This document shows positions 48,916 to 60,236 of a stretch of 64,000 nt of DNA, piece after piece. The position numbers were made by a program, and so were the translations under genes. The stretch is from positions 1,984,001-2,048,000 of the forward strand of contig NZ_CP055930.1 in NCBI RefSeq assembly GCF_013927005.1, written 5' to 3'. The notes under the pieces were generated by a model. That model did no database searches and was not told the origin of the DNA. It saw only the letters and a program-made list of their open reading frames with translations. This DNA comes from Enterobacter sp. RHBSTW-00175 (lineage in GTDB: Bacteria; Pseudomonadota; Gammaproteobacteria; Enterobacterales; Enterobacteriaceae). Numbering within the stretch: the first letter of the stretch is position 1; each line of letters begins with the position of its first letter.

Positions 48916-49836
48916 ATGACTGATATCAGCCGTACTCAGGCGTGGCTCGAAAGTCTGCGCCCTAAAACGCTTCCTCTGGCCTTTGCCGCGATTATCGTTG
49001 GTTCTGCCCTCGCATGGTGGCAAGGTTATTTCGACCCTCTGGTCGCCGGTCTGGCACTCGTCACCGCCGGGCTGCTGCAAATCCTCTCTAATCTCGCCAA
49101 CGATTATGGTGATGCCGTAAAAGGCAGCGATAAACCCGATCGGATTGGGCCGCTGCGCGGGATGCAAAAGGGGGTGATCACCCAGGCACAGATGAAACGC
49201 GCGCTGATTATCACCGTGGTACTGATTTGTTTGTCCGGCCTGGCACTGGTGTCTGTCGCCTGTAAAACCACGGCTGATTTCATTGGTTTTATGGTGCTGG
49301 GTTTGCTTGCCATTATTGCCGCCATTACCTACACCGTCGGCACGCGCCCTTACGGTTATATTGGCCTGGGTGATATTTCCGTGCTGGTCTTCTTCGGCTG
49401 GCTGAGCGTAATGGGCAGTTGGTATTTACAGGCGCATACGCTCATCCCTGCCCTGTTCCTGCCTGCTACGGCATGTGGCCTGCTGGCGACGGCGGTACTC
49501 AATATTAATAACCTGCGCGATATCGACAGCGACCGCGAAAACGGGAAAAACACTCTGGCGGTACGCCTGGGGACGGTTAATGCGCGTCGTTACCACGCCT
49601 GTCTGCTGATGGGCGCGCTGGTGTGTCTGGCGCTGTTTAACCTGATTTCACTGCACAGTTTGTGGGGCTGGCTGTTTATTCTGGCCGCGCCGCTGCTGGT
49701 AAAACAGGCGCGGTATGTCCTGCGCGAACATGATCCAGCTGCAATGCCGCCCATGCTCGAACGAACGGTAAAAGGGGCATTACTGACTAACCTGTTGTTC
49801 GTAGTGGGTATTATTCTGAGTCAGGCGTTACGTTAA
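48916..49836 (+). CDS. menA: MenA, 1,4-dihydroxy-2-naphthoate polyprenyltransferase
   Basis: 306 residues (E. coli 308). Inner-membrane UbiA-superfamily enzyme that prenylates DHNA to demethylmenaquinone. The two aspartate-rich motifs are NLANDYGDAVKGSDKPDR and NINNLRDIDSDRENGK, with about eight or nine membrane segments. Located between hslU and rraA as in E. coli. Confidence 0.96.
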   Translation: MTDISRTQAWLESLRPKTLPLAFAAIIVGSALAWWQGYFDPLVAGLALVTAGLLQILSNLANDYGDAVKGSDKPDRIGPLRGMQKGVITQAQMKRALIITVVLICLSGLALVSVACKTTADFIGFMVLGLLAIIAAITYTVGTRPYGYIGLGDISVLVFFGWLSVMGSWYLQAHTLIPALFLPATACGLLATAVLNINNLRDIDSDRENGKNTLAVRLGTVNARRYHACLLMGALVCLALFNLISLHSLWGWLFILAAPLLVKQARYVLREHDPAAMPPMLERTVKGALLTNLLFVVGIILSQALR

Positions 49837-49928
49837 CTGACAAATATCAATTAACAATTGATGATTTTGCCAACAATGCGTTTCGCGCGATATACTGAAA
49901 GCACTCGCAGCAACTGAACATTAAGCCT

Positions 49929-50414
49929 ATGAAATACGATACTTCCGAGCTTTGCGACATCTACCAGGAAGATGTCAACGTCGTAGAACCCCTGTTTACC
50001 AACTTTGGTGGGCGGTCGTCGTTTGGCGGACAAATTATCACGGTGAAATGTTTCGAGGATAACGGGTTGCTGTACGATCTGCTCGAACAGAACGGTCGTG
50101 GCCGTATTTTGCTGGTCGATGGTGGTGGGTCTATGCGCCGTGCGTTGATTGATGCCGACCTTGCCCGCCTGGCCATGCAAAACGAGTGGGAAGGGATAGT
50201 GGTGTACGGCTCAGTGCGCCAGGTCGACGATCTGGAAGAGCTGGATATCGGTATTCAGGCCATCGCGGCCATCCCGGTGGGTGCTGCGGGTGAAGGTATA
50301 GGTGAAAGCGACGTTCGCGTTAATTTCGGCGGCGTAACCTTCTTCTCCGGCGACCATCTCTATGCCGATAACACCGGCATTATCCTTTCCGAAGACCCGC
50401 TGGATATCGAGTAA
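49929..50414 (+). CDS. rraA: RraA, regulator of RNase E activity A
   Basis: 161 residues, equal to E. coli. Trimeric protein of the RraA/HMG-aldolase fold that binds the C-terminal region of RNase E and inhibits decay of some mRNAs. Conserved blocks are [34 protein letters not shown] and [17 protein letters not shown]. Followed by a strong terminator. Confidence 0.97.
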   Translation: MKYDTSELCDIYQEDVNVVEPLFTNFGGRSSFGGQIITVKCFEDNGLLYDLLEQNGRGRILLVDGGGSMRRALIDADLARLAMQNEWEGIVVYGSVRQVDDLEELDIGIQAIAAIPVGAAGEGIGESDVRVNFGGVTFFSGDHLYADNTGIILSEDPLDIE

Positions 50415-50446
50415 TAAACGCGTTTCCCGCAGGAAGCGCGAAGCAT

Positions 50447-50483
50447 AAAAAAACCGCCAACAGCAATGTGGCGGTTTTTTTTG
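50447..50483 (+). terminator. rraA terminator
   Basis: AAAACCGCCA and TGGCGGTTTT pair around a short loop, with a run of eight T's. Confidence 0.9.
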
Positions 50484-50836
50484 TCCCTCGGGATTCGCGG
50501 TCCGTTGGGAGGTCTTACAGACCCACACCAGGGACATTTATCATACCGCCCTATAAACGGTAGGCAACCCCTTCGAACCTTTATAAATTCCCAATTATGT
50601 TTGAAGACCTTAACTCCACGGCTGAAGCTATTTATGATGCTGCGTCCCTTTCCGCCATCTCGCAAATGGGCATCGGTCCTGGGAAAGGTGTATTCAACGC
50701 CGTAAAGCAGCCCGCACCAGGGCTTGTGTCCACCGACTTATCACCGGTGGTGAACGGTGGAGCGGTTAGTCACAGGGACCGCATAATGAAACGCTATATC
50801 TGTATCGCGTTCATTGTCGCCAGTAAGCAACGACCA
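50484..50836. other. Gene-poor gap between rraA and zapB
   Basis: About 350 bp with no gene I can support. A plus-strand frame is open from ATG 50597 to 50932 (111 codons) and a shorter one begins at ATG 50786 (MKRYICIAFIVASKQ), but neither has a convincing RBS and both run through the zapB terminator into zapB antisense. A perfect short palindrome CCACCGTTCACCACCGG-like tract near 50739-50760 is also present. Composition is not obviously foreign. Confidence 0.4.
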
Positions 50837-50872
50837 CAAAAAAGCCGGGTAGCGATGACGCCATACCCGGCC
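50837..50872 (-). terminator. zapB terminator
   Basis: On the minus strand GCCGGGTATGGC and GCTACCCGGC pair and are followed by TTTTTT, about 25 bp after the zapB stop codon. Confidence 0.85.
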
Positions 50873-50896
50873 TGTTCAGTTCATTCCCGACTGGAA

Positions 50897-51534
<638 letters not shown>

Positions 51535-52380
51535 ATGAGTCAGACATCAACCTTAAAAGGCCAGTGCATCGCCGAGTTCCTTGGTACCGGGTTGTTGATA
51601 TTCTTCGGAGTGGGTTGTGTCGCTGCACTGAAAGTGGCGGGTGCCAGTTTTGGTCAGTGGGAAATCAGTATCATCTGGGGTCTGGGCGTGGCGATGGCCA
51701 TTTACCTGACCGCAGGCGTTTCTGGTGCACATCTTAATCCGGCGGTGACCATCGCGTTGTGGTTGTTCGCGTGCTTCGATGGACGCAAAGTTGTCCCTTT
51801 CATCATTTCTCAATTTGCTGGCGCGTTTTGCGCAGCAGCATTAGTTTACGGGCTTTATTACAATCTTTTCATCGACTTCGAACAGACGCATCATATGGTG
51901 CGCGGCAGTGTCGAAAGTCTGGATCTGGCTGGCATCTTCTCAACTTATCCAAACCCGCATATCAATTTTGTGCAGGCGTTCGTGGTTGAAATGGTGATTA
52001 CCGCTATCCTGATGGGCGTTATCCTGGCGCTGACCGACGATGGCAACGGCATTCCGCGTGGCCCACTGGCGCCGCTGTTGATTGGCCTGCTGATTGCCGT
52101 TATCGGCGCATCCATGGGTCCACTGACTGGCTTCGCCATGAACCCGGCGCGTGACATCGGGCCAAAAGCCTTTGCCTTTATCGCTGGCTGGGGCGACGTC
52201 GCTTTCACCGGTGGCAAAGACATTCCTTACTTCCTGGTTCCGCTGTTCGGGCCAATCGTGGGGGCGTCACTGGGTGCATTTGGCTATCGCAAATTAATTG
52301 GTCGCCACTTACCGTGCGACACCTGTGTGGAAGAGGAGAAGGAAACGACTTCTGCCGCACAACAAAAAGCTTCGCTGTAA
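51535..52380 (+). CDS. glpF: Glycerol facilitator GlpF (aquaglyceroporin)
   Basis: 281 residues from the ATG at 51535 (MSQTSTLKGQCIAEFLGTGL), with CAGGA upstream; equal to E. coli. Six membrane helices and two NPA boxes: GAHLNPAVTIALW and GFAMNPARDIGPK, the latter with the Arg of the selectivity filter. It admits glycerol by facilitated diffusion, which GlpK then traps. The gap to glpK is 21 bp. Confidence 0.97.
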   Translation: MSQTSTLKGQCIAEFLGTGLLIFFGVGCVAALKVAGASFGQWEISIIWGLGVAMAIYLTAGVSGAHLNPAVTIALWLFACFDGRKVVPFIISQFAGAFCAAALVYGLYYNLFIDFEQTHHMVRGSVESLDLAGIFSTYPNPHINFVQAFVVEMVITAILMGVILALTDDGNGIPRGPLAPLLIGLLIAVIGASMGPLTGFAMNPARDIGPKAFAFIAGWGDVAFTGGKDIPYFLVPLFGPIVGASLGAFGYRKLIGRHLPCDTCVEEEKETTSAAQQKASL

Positions 52381-53910
<1,530 letters not shown>

Positions 53911-53918
53911 TTGTCCTT

Positions 53919-53998
53919 AATACCCTCTCCCCTGGGGAGAGGGTGTTTTAAGTCCCCTCGCCCCTTTGGGGAGAGGGTTAGGGTGAGGGGAGTACAGA
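53919..53998. repeat. Double GAGAGGG-family palindromic repeat between glpK and glpX
   Basis: Two adjacent hairpins: CCCTCTCCCC/GGGGAGAGGG (53921-53943) and CCCCTCGCCCC/GGGGAGAGGG followed by TTAGGGTGAGGGG. Same family as 16332-16372. It may weaken glpX expression relative to glpFK. Confidence 0.75.
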
Positions 53999-54059
53999 CC
54001 GCACCTTACCCACTCTGTGATAAACTTCGTGCAATTCCTTTTGATTGCACGAGTACCTC

Positions 54060-55070
54060 ATGAAACGTGAACTTGCTATCGAGTTTTCCCGCGTAACCGA
54101 AGCCGCCGCTCTGGCGGGCTATAAATGGCTGGGTCGTGGCGACAAAAATACCGCAGACGGTGCGGCTGTCCATGCCATGCGCATTGTGCTTAACCAGGTC
54201 AATATCGACGGCACCATTGTGATTGGTGAAGGCGAGATCGACGAAGCGCCGATGCTCTATATCGGTGAAAAAGTCGGGACCGGCAAAGGCGATGCTGTAG
54301 ATATCGCAGTCGACCCTATCGAAGGCACTCGCATGACGGCCATGGGCCAGGCCAACGCGCTGGCGGTAATGGCGGTGGGTGACAAAGGCTGCTTCCTCAA
54401 CGCGCCGGATATGTACATGGAAAAGCTGATTGTCGGCCCTGGCGCGAAAGGCGCTATCGACCTCAGCCTGCCGCTGGACGAGAACCTGCGTAATATCGCT
54501 GCCGCTCTGGGTAAACCGCTCAGCGAGCTCACCGTCACCATTCTGGCGAAACCGCGCCACGACGCCACCATTGCGCAGATGCAAAAGCTTGGCGTGCGCG
54601 TGTTCGCCATCCCGGACGGCGACGTTGCCGCCTCTATTCTGACCTGTATGCCGGACAGCGAAGTGGATGTGCTTTACGGCATCGGCGGCGCGCCTGAAGG
54701 CGTGGTGTCTGCTGCGGTGATCCGCGCGCTGGATGGCGATATGCAGGCCCGACTGCTGCCGCGTCATGATGTCAAAGGCGACAACGCAGAGAACCGTCGT
54801 ATTGGCGAAGAAGAGCTGGCTCGTTGTGAAGCCATGGGCATAGAAGCCAATAAAATCCTGGCGCTGGATGAAATGGCCCGCAGCGATAACGTGGTCTTCT
54901 CCGCAACCGGGATCACCAAAGGCGACCTGCTGGACGGCATCACCCGTAAGGGGAATATGGCTACCACCGAAACGCTGCTCATCAGGGGCAAATCGCGCAC
55001 CATTCGCCGTATTCAGTCCATTCACTATCTCGATCGCAAAGACCCGGACGTGCAGACCCACATTCTGTAA
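54060..55070 (+). CDS. glpX: Fructose-1,6-bisphosphatase class II, GlpX
   Basis: 336 residues from the ATG at 54060 (MKRELAIEFSRVTEAAALAG), equal to E. coli. Mn-dependent gluconeogenic phosphatase of the Li-sensitive superfamily. Metal-binding motifs are IGEGEIDEAPML and AVDPIEGTRMT, with YGIGGAPEGV later. Third gene of the glpFKX regulon, separated from glpK by a repeat element. Confidence 0.97.
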   Translation: MKRELAIEFSRVTEAAALAGYKWLGRGDKNTADGAAVHAMRIVLNQVNIDGTIVIGEGEIDEAPMLYIGEKVGTGKGDAVDIAVDPIEGTRMTAMGQANALAVMAVGDKGCFLNAPDMYMEKLIVGPGAKGAIDLSLPLDENLRNIAAALGKPLSELTVTILAKPRHDATIAQMQKLGVRVFAIPDGDVAASILTCMPDSEVDVLYGIGGAPEGVVSAAVIRALDGDMQARLLPRHDVKGDNAENRRIGEEELARCEAMGIEANKILALDEMARSDNVVFSATGITKGDLLDGITRKGNMATTETLLIRGKSRTIRRIQSIHYLDRKDPDVQTHIL

Positions 55071-55166
55071 AACCGTTTGATCGATAGAGCTTTCCGGCCC
55101 GAACGGGCTGGAAATTTTCACGACAAGTACGGAAGATAGAAGAGAGAAACAGCACAGGAGAAGATC

Positions 55167-55913
55167 ATGGCGGACTGGGTAACAGGTAAAGTCACAAAGA
55201 TACAATTCTGGACCGATGCGCTATTTAGTCTCACCGTCCATGCCCCTATCCACCCGTTTACGGCCGGACAATTTGCAAAGCTGGGGCTGGATGTCGATGG
55301 CGAACGCGTGCAGCGCGCTTACTCTTACGTCAACGCGCCAGATAACCCGGATCTTGAGTTCTATCTTGTCACCGTCCCGGACGGCAAACTCAGCCCACGC
55401 CTTGCTGCGCTGAAGCCCGGCGATGATGTACAGATTGTGAGCGAAGCGGCGGGCTTCTTCGTGCTGGATGAAATCCCGGAGTGCGACACCCTCTGGATGC
55501 TGGCTACCGGCACGGCGATTGGCCCCTATCTTTCTATCCTGCAATACGGCAAAGATCTGGAGCGCTTTAAAAATATCGTGCTGGTTCATGCCGCGCGTTA
55601 TGCCGCTGATTTAAGTTATCTGCCGCAGATGCAAGAGCTGGAACAGCAGTATGGCGGGAAGCTGAAAATTCAGACCGTGGTCAGCCGCGAAACCGCAGCA
55701 GGCTCGCTCACCGGGCGTGTTCCGGCGTTGATTGAAAGTGGCGCACTGGAAAATGCGGTTGGTTTGCCGATGAACGCCGAAACCAGCCATGTGATGTTGT
55801 GTGGTAACCCACAGATGGTCCGGGATACACAACAGCTTCTGAAGGACACCCGGCAGATGACGAAACATCTTCGCCGCCGGCCGGGCCATATGACCGCCGA
55901 ACACTACTGGTGA
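55167..55913 (+). CDS. fpr: Ferredoxin/flavodoxin-NADP+ reductase Fpr
   Basis: 248 residues, equal to E. coli. FAD enzyme passing electrons from NADPH to flavodoxin or ferredoxin, for example for BioB, MetH reactivation and anaerobic activases. FAD motif RAYSYVNAP, NADP motif LATGTAIGPYLSIL and MLCGNPQMVRD, and the C-terminal YW (..AEHYW) typical of bacterial FPR. SoxRS-regulated in E. coli; strong AGGAGAA RBS. Its stop abuts the yiiR stop (convergent, zero gap). Confidence 0.97.
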   Translation: MADWVTGKVTKIQFWTDALFSLTVHAPIHPFTAGQFAKLGLDVDGERVQRAYSYVNAPDNPDLEFYLVTVPDGKLSPRLAALKPGDDVQIVSEAAGFFVLDEIPECDTLWMLATGTAIGPYLSILQYGKDLERFKNIVLVHAARYAADLSYLPQMQELEQQYGGKLKIQTVVSRETAAGSLTGRVPALIESGALENAVGLPMNAETSHVMLCGNPQMVRDTQQLLKDTRQMTKHLRRRPGHMTAEHYW

Positions 55914-56333
55914 TCAGCGGTACTTCACCTCAAGGGTATCTTTCCCGTATTTGTTCTCGCTCTGGGTGCCGATAAACGCGCCCAGATCGACAAACATCAT
56001 GACAAAGATAATGGATGGCAACAGCCGCCCCACAACCCAGGGGAGGATCGACGGCAGTATTGCCCAGTTACCGGCCACCAGCATCCACGCCAGAATAATC
56101 AGAAATGCCCATGCGCCGGAGCGACCGCGATCGTGCAGGCGTTTTACCACCACGGCCGCCGTTGGCCACAGCAAACAGACCAGGGCAAATGCCGCGGTTT
56201 GCGTGCTCAGCCATGCATTGTAGGCAACGAAAAACAGAAGCAGCATGGCAACGACCCACGTCACCATCCAGATCCAGAAATCACGGCGTCCAATACGCCC
56301 TTTGAATGAAAACAGCCACTGCTGTATGGTCAT
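55914..56333 (-). CDS. yiiR: YiiR, DUF805 inner-membrane protein
   Basis: 139 residues from ATG at 56333 (MTIQQWLFSFKGRIGRRDFW), the start conserved in E. coli YiiR (146). The DUF805 hallmark FKGRIGRRDFW is followed by four membrane segments with KRLHDRGRSGAW in a loop, and GTQSENKYGKD near the C-terminus. Function unknown. Convergent with fpr with no bases between the stops. Confidence 0.92.
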   Translation of the reverse strand: MTIQQWLFSFKGRIGRRDFWIWMVTWVVAMLLLFFVAYNAWLSTQTAAFALVCLLWPTAAVVVKRLHDRGRSGAWAFLIILAWMLVAGNWAILPSILPWVVGRLLPSIIFVMMFVDLGAFIGTQSENKYGKDTLEVKYR

Positions 56334-56446
56334 GTAAGGTTCCTTCATTATTATATAGTGCGCATTTTACCCTGGAGTTGTGACCTTTTGACAAGCCGAC
56401 CAGATATCGTTTTAATCATGAGCAATTACGGCCAGGGGCAATATTG

Positions 56447-57043
56447 ATGAAAATTTGGGCTTACTCCCTTTTATTGTGTTTAGCCATGCCAGGCGCCAGC
56501 CTCTCTCTGCACGCCGCCGAAACCACTGCTCCTGCCACTGCGCCGTACCTTCTGGCGGGAGCACCGTCGTTCGACCAGTCAATTAGCGCGTTTCGCGAAA
56601 CCTTCAACCATAACAACCCAACGCTGCCACTGGATGAGTTCCGCGCGATTGATAGCGCTCGCGATACGCCGACGCTGACGCGCGCCGCCAGTAAGATTAA
56701 CGAAAATCTGTATGCTTCAACCGCACTTGAACGCGGTACGTTAAAAATCAAAAGCATGCAGATAACCTGGCTGCCGATTCAGGGACCAGAACAAAAAGCG
56801 GCAAAGGCCAAAGCGCTGGAGTACATGAGCGCCATCCTGCAGGCCTTTACCCCTGCTCTGACCAAAGCGCAAAGCCAGCAAAAGCTGCAAAAACTGCTGA
56901 CTGCCGGTAAAAACAAGCGCTATTACGCCGATACGGAAGGCGCCATTCGCTATGTTGTCGCAGATAACGGCGAAAAGGGACTGACCTTCGCTGTTGAACC
57001 GATTAAGCTGACACTATCTGACTCACTCGGAGGGGCGAATTAA
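56447..57043 (+). CDS. yiiQ: YiiQ, periplasmic DUF1454 protein
   Basis: 198 residues from ATG at 56447 (a TTG one codon earlier is also possible). A signal peptide (MKIWAYSLLLCLAMPGASLS, cleavage probably after LHA) is followed by a conserved domain with INENLYASTALERGTLKIKS and FAVEPIKLTLSDSL. Function unknown. 111 bp upstream of tpiA, as in E. coli. Confidence 0.92.
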   Translation: MKIWAYSLLLCLAMPGASLSLHAAETTAPATAPYLLAGAPSFDQSISAFRETFNHNNPTLPLDEFRAIDSARDTPTLTRAASKINENLYASTALERGTLKIKSMQITWLPIQGPEQKAAKAKALEYMSAILQAFTPALTKAQSQQKLQKLLTAGKNKRYYADTEGAIRYVVADNGEKGLTFAVEPIKLTLSDSLGGAN

Positions 57044-57154
57044 TGACAAAAAGCAAAGCCTTTCGAGGGAAAATCTCTATACTGATTCACAGACCATGCT
57101 GCCCGTCAGGGTGGCCATATTCCTTAATTCGCTTATTTAGCGTGGAGAATTGAA

Positions 57155-57922
57155 ATGCGACATCCTTTAGTGATGGGTAACTGGAAACTGAACGGCAGCC
57201 GCCACATGGTAAACGAACTGGTTGCTAACCTGCGTAAAGAGCTGGCTGGCGTAACTGGTTGCGCGGTTGCTATCGCTCCGCCTGATATGTACCTGGATCT
57301 GGCTAAACACGCGGCTGACGGCAGCCACATCGTTCTGGGTGCACAGAACGTTGACGTTAACCTGTCTGGCGCATTCACCGGTGAAACCTCCGCTGAAATG
57401 CTGAAAGATATCGGCGCGAAATACATCATCATCGGTCACTCAGAGCGTCGTACTTACCACAAAGAATCCGACGAGTTCATCGCGAAGAAATTCGCTGTGC
57501 TGAAAGAGCAGGGTCTGATCCCGGTTCTGTGCATCGGTGAAACCGAAGCAGAAAACGAAGCTGGCAAAACTGAAGAAGTGTGCGCACGTCAGATCGACGC
57601 AGTGCTGAAAACTCAGGGTGCGGCAGCATTCGAAGGCGTGGTCATTGCTTACGAGCCAGTCTGGGCTATCGGTACCGGCAAATCAGCAACCCCTGCGCAG
57701 GCTCAGGCTGTTCACAAATTCATTCGTGACCACATCTCTAAAGCAGACGCGAAAGTGGCTGAACAAGTCATCATCCAGTACGGCGGTTCCGTAAACGCGG
57801 CTAACGCTGCGGAGCTGTTCACTCAGCCAGACATCGATGGCGCGTTGGTTGGCGGCGCATCCCTGAAAGCTGACGCTTTCGCGGTGATCGTTAAAGCAGC
57901 AGAAGCGGCTAAACAGGCGTAA
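57155..57922 (+). CDS. tpiA: Triose-phosphate isomerase TpiA
   Basis: 255 residues, equal to E. coli. Interconverts DHAP and glyceraldehyde 3-phosphate. Lys in GNWKLNGS, electrophilic His in IGHSERR, and catalytic Glu followed by loop 6 in [14 protein letters not shown] are all present. Codon choice is strongly biased, as expected for a highly expressed glycolytic gene. Confidence 0.98.
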   Translation: MRHPLVMGNWKLNGSRHMVNELVANLRKELAGVTGCAVAIAPPDMYLDLAKHAADGSHIVLGAQNVDVNLSGAFTGETSAEMLKDIGAKYIIIGHSERRTYHKESDEFIAKKFAVLKEQGLIPVLCIGETEAENEAGKTEEVCARQIDAVLKTQGAAAFEGVVIAYEPVWAIGTGKSATPAQAQAVHKFIRDHISKADAKVAEQVIIQYGGSVNAANAAELFTQPDIDGALVGGASLKADAFAVIVKAAEAAKQA

Positions 57923-57930
57923 TTGCCTTT

Positions 57931-58003
57931 GTGGCGGGTGGCGCTTCGCTAACCCGCCCTACGGTTCTGTAGGCCCGGTAAGCGTCAGCTCCACCGGGCT
58001 TTT
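57931..58003. repeat. Paired REP units (BIME-like) between tpiA and the SLC13 permease
   Basis: GGCGGGTGGCGC/GCTAACCCGCC and GGCCCGGTAAGCG/TCCACCGGGCTTTTTT are REP-type hairpins in opposite orientation. The second, with its T run, can terminate tpiA. Confidence 0.7.
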
Positions 58004-59308
58004 TTACAGCTGTCCCAGTACGCTAAACCACAGATAATCCAGCGGCAGCAGCACCAGATACGTTGCAATCGCCAGCGCCAGACAGAGCAGCATCCCCGCC
58101 CTTGCAGGCACCTTCCCTAGTCCCATAGCCACCACAATCGGCGATGCCTGATACGGCAGCAGCGGCGTGGAATAACCCAGCACCTGAATCATAATCACCG
58201 ACAGCAGCGGGAAGCCGGTCGCGTCGGCAAAACTCTGCGCCAGCGTGGTATACAGCGCCGGTACGCCGTTGGCGGTCATAATGAAGTTGAGCGCCGTGGT
58301 GATCCCGGTCAACGCGAGGAAACTGGTGAACGGCCTGTCTGCATCCAGCGGCATGACCCGCAGCAAGGCTTCGCCAACGGCAGTGCCAATCCCGGTCTGC
58401 GTCACGACAATCGCCAGCCCAAGAATGCCCGCCACATAAATACAGGTACGCATGTTCACACCTGTCGAAAACTCTTCCCCGGTGGTAAAACCAACACGCG
58501 GCAGCAGCACAATGACCGATGCCGCCAGCCCCGTCCAGGCGGGCCCAATACCGTGCCAGCTCTCGGTAACCCACATGGCCAGTACCACCGCCAGCAGCCA
58601 GGCGAGACGCTTTTCATCCCGCCCCATCGGTTCAGACGGTGCCATATCCCGCGCGGGTTTTGGGCTACCCGGAAATAACCAACAGATAAGGCCAATCAGA
58701 ATTAACCCTTTCAGAATGCCGAGTACCGGCGTATGCAGCAGCAGATACGGCACATAGTTCAGGTGAATACCGTATGAGCCTTCTGCCGCACCGCTCATCA
58801 CCAGGTTTGGCACGTTAGCAGGCAGGATAGTGGCCGAGAGCTGGAAGGTGCCAAACCCGACGGCCAGCGCCAGGCCAAACCATGCGCGAGAGCCGTCGGC
58901 GATGCCGGCGCGTTTTGCCATCGCCGCAACAATCGGCATCAGCAGCGCGATACGCCCCATGTTTGACGGCATGACAAATGCCAGCGCGTAGCTCAGCAGC
59001 ACTACGCTTGCCACCATCAGCACCCAGGAATCGGTCAGCCTGGTTGAAAGCGCCCGCGCGGCCCTGTCTGCCAGACCGGTTTTGCGGATCGCTACTCCGA
59101 GCACAAACCCGCTGAATACCAGCCAGAACGCCGACGAGGCAAAGCCGCCGAAGATCACCTCCGGCGGGGCAATTTTGGCGGTCATCGCCGCCGTGAAAAA
59201 CAACAGCGCGGTGATAAATTCCGGCAGCAGCGACGTCGCCCACAGCACGATGGTGACGCCAACAATCAATGAGGGAAGAAGCAGAGGGTGAGATAACCAG
59301 AGCGACAT
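58004..59308 (-). CDS. SLC13/DASS-type anion transporter
   Basis: 434 residues with about 11-12 membrane segments. The pattern is that of the divalent-anion:Na+ symporter (SLC13/CitT) superfamily: FVMPSNMGRIALLMPIVAAM resembles the first substrate motif (SNT-like) and IMTANGVPALYTTLAQSFAD the second half-site. Substrate cannot be read; the motifs are degenerate relative to dicarboxylate carriers. E. coli K-12 has no gene between tpiA and cdh. Single gene flanked by a REP pair and by cdh (73 bp). Codon usage looks like its neighbours. Confidence 0.8.
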   Translation of the reverse strand: MSLWLSHPLLLPSLIVGVTIVLWATSLLPEFITALLFFTAAMTAKIAPPEVIFGGFASSAFWLVFSGFVLGVAIRKTGLADRAARALSTRLTDSWVLMVASVVLLSYALAFVMPSNMGRIALLMPIVAAMAKRAGIADGSRAWFGLALAVGFGTFQLSATILPANVPNLVMSGAAEGSYGIHLNYVPYLLLHTPVLGILKGLILIGLICWLFPGSPKPARDMAPSEPMGRDEKRLAWLLAVVLAMWVTESWHGIGPAWTGLAASVIVLLPRVGFTTGEEFSTGVNMRTCIYVAGILGLAIVVTQTGIGTAVGEALLRVMPLDADRPFTSFLALTGITTALNFIMTANGVPALYTTLAQSFADATGFPLLSVIMIQVLGYSTPLLPYQASPIVVAMGLGKVPARAGMLLCLALAIATYLVLLPLDYLWFSVLGQL

Positions 59309-59381
59309 GCCTGTCTCCTGTAGATTTTTTCAGCAAGTCTACGGCGACAGGCATGGCGAGTAAACGCTATTTATGGTGGGG

Positions 59382-60125
59382 TCAATTCAGGATAGCGCAT
59401 TGATGATCCTGTAGTTCTTCGGCCGATGCGCGGTTAAGGGCGAGCAGATTACGCTCGGTCGCCAGCAGAACGAACGAGCCATCGGACTGCTGGGCCATCG
59501 CCAGTGCGAAGCGCCCCATATGGTCGCGCGCCTCTGGCAGCTCTTCTGCCAGCATCATAAATGGGCTGCGCTGAACCAGTTCGTTTTCCGTCACTCTGCG
59601 GGCAAGATATTCATGCCCTTCCAGCCCGCCGGGGAACGGCAGCCACTGGGTGCCAATTTGCCCCTGATTCGCATTGAGCTTTTCACGCACGTCAGCACGC
59701 AGGCAGGAAATATGGATATGAAAATGGTTCTGCGTGCGCCCGGTTGGGGAGTTGATGGTCAGCGAGATCGCGCTATCAGGCACGTCGGCGCCACGTCTGA
59801 GCGTCATAAAGCTACGCGACTGCCACGCCAGCCAGAAGAAATTCGGCGTGTGAGGCTCAGTTAACAGCGGGCTTTCCGTGCCGTTAATGCGGTACGTCGG
59901 CATCAGCAAATATTGCAGCGGCCCGTTGCGATCTTTAAACACCACGTACCCCGCATCCGGCTTCACCTGTGCACAGGGCGCCGGGTTTCGGTGTTGTATC
60001 TGGTTGGGCACACACTGATCGAGAACGATATGGCGTAAGGCGTTCGGGTTACCGGACTTCATCCAGAACCAGCCACCCGCGGCAAGCGCGAGGATAATTA
60101 GCACCAACAGAATGATTTTTTTCAC
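59382..60125 (-). CDS. cdh: CDP-diacylglycerol pyrophosphatase Cdh
   Basis: 247 residues from GTG at 60125 (E. coli 251); the frame stays open 18 codons upstream, but those are unconserved. An N-terminal membrane anchor ([20 protein letters not shown]) precedes a periplasmic HIT-superfamily domain with the histidine motif NHFHIHISC. It hydrolyses CDP-diacylglycerol to phosphatidate and CMP. Conserved blocks [18 protein letters not shown] and FFWLAWQSR identify it. Convergent neighbours: none; sbp lies upstream on the same strand. Confidence 0.93.
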   Translation of the reverse strand: MKKIILLVLIILALAAGGWFWMKSGNPNALRHIVLDQCVPNQIQHRNPAPCAQVKPDAGYVVFKDRNGPLQYLLMPTYRINGTESPLLTEPHTPNFFWLAWQSRSFMTLRRGADVPDSAISLTINSPTGRTQNHFHIHISCLRADVREKLNANQGQIGTQWLPFPGGLEGHEYLARRVTENELVQRSPFMMLAEELPEARDHMGRFALAMAQQSDGSFVLLATERNLLALNRASAEELQDHQCAILN

Positions 60126-60181
60126 AACGCGTTCCCTGTATCCAACTGAAGTGAAAGAGTAACGCAAAATGATGACCAAAT

Positions 60182-60213
60182 AAAAAACCCGGTGGATTTC
60201 TCACACCGGGTCA
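60182..60213 (-). terminator. sbp terminator
   Basis: On the minus strand ACCCGGTG and CACCGGGT pair, followed by TTTTTT, just after the sbp stop codon. Confidence 0.88.
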
Positions 60214-60236
60214 CCGTGTCGTTCTTTGCGAAACGC

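Noticed and set aside
54006..55205. 399-codon minus-strand frame antisense to glpX
   Set aside because: Shadow of glpX and part of fpr; no recognisable domain.
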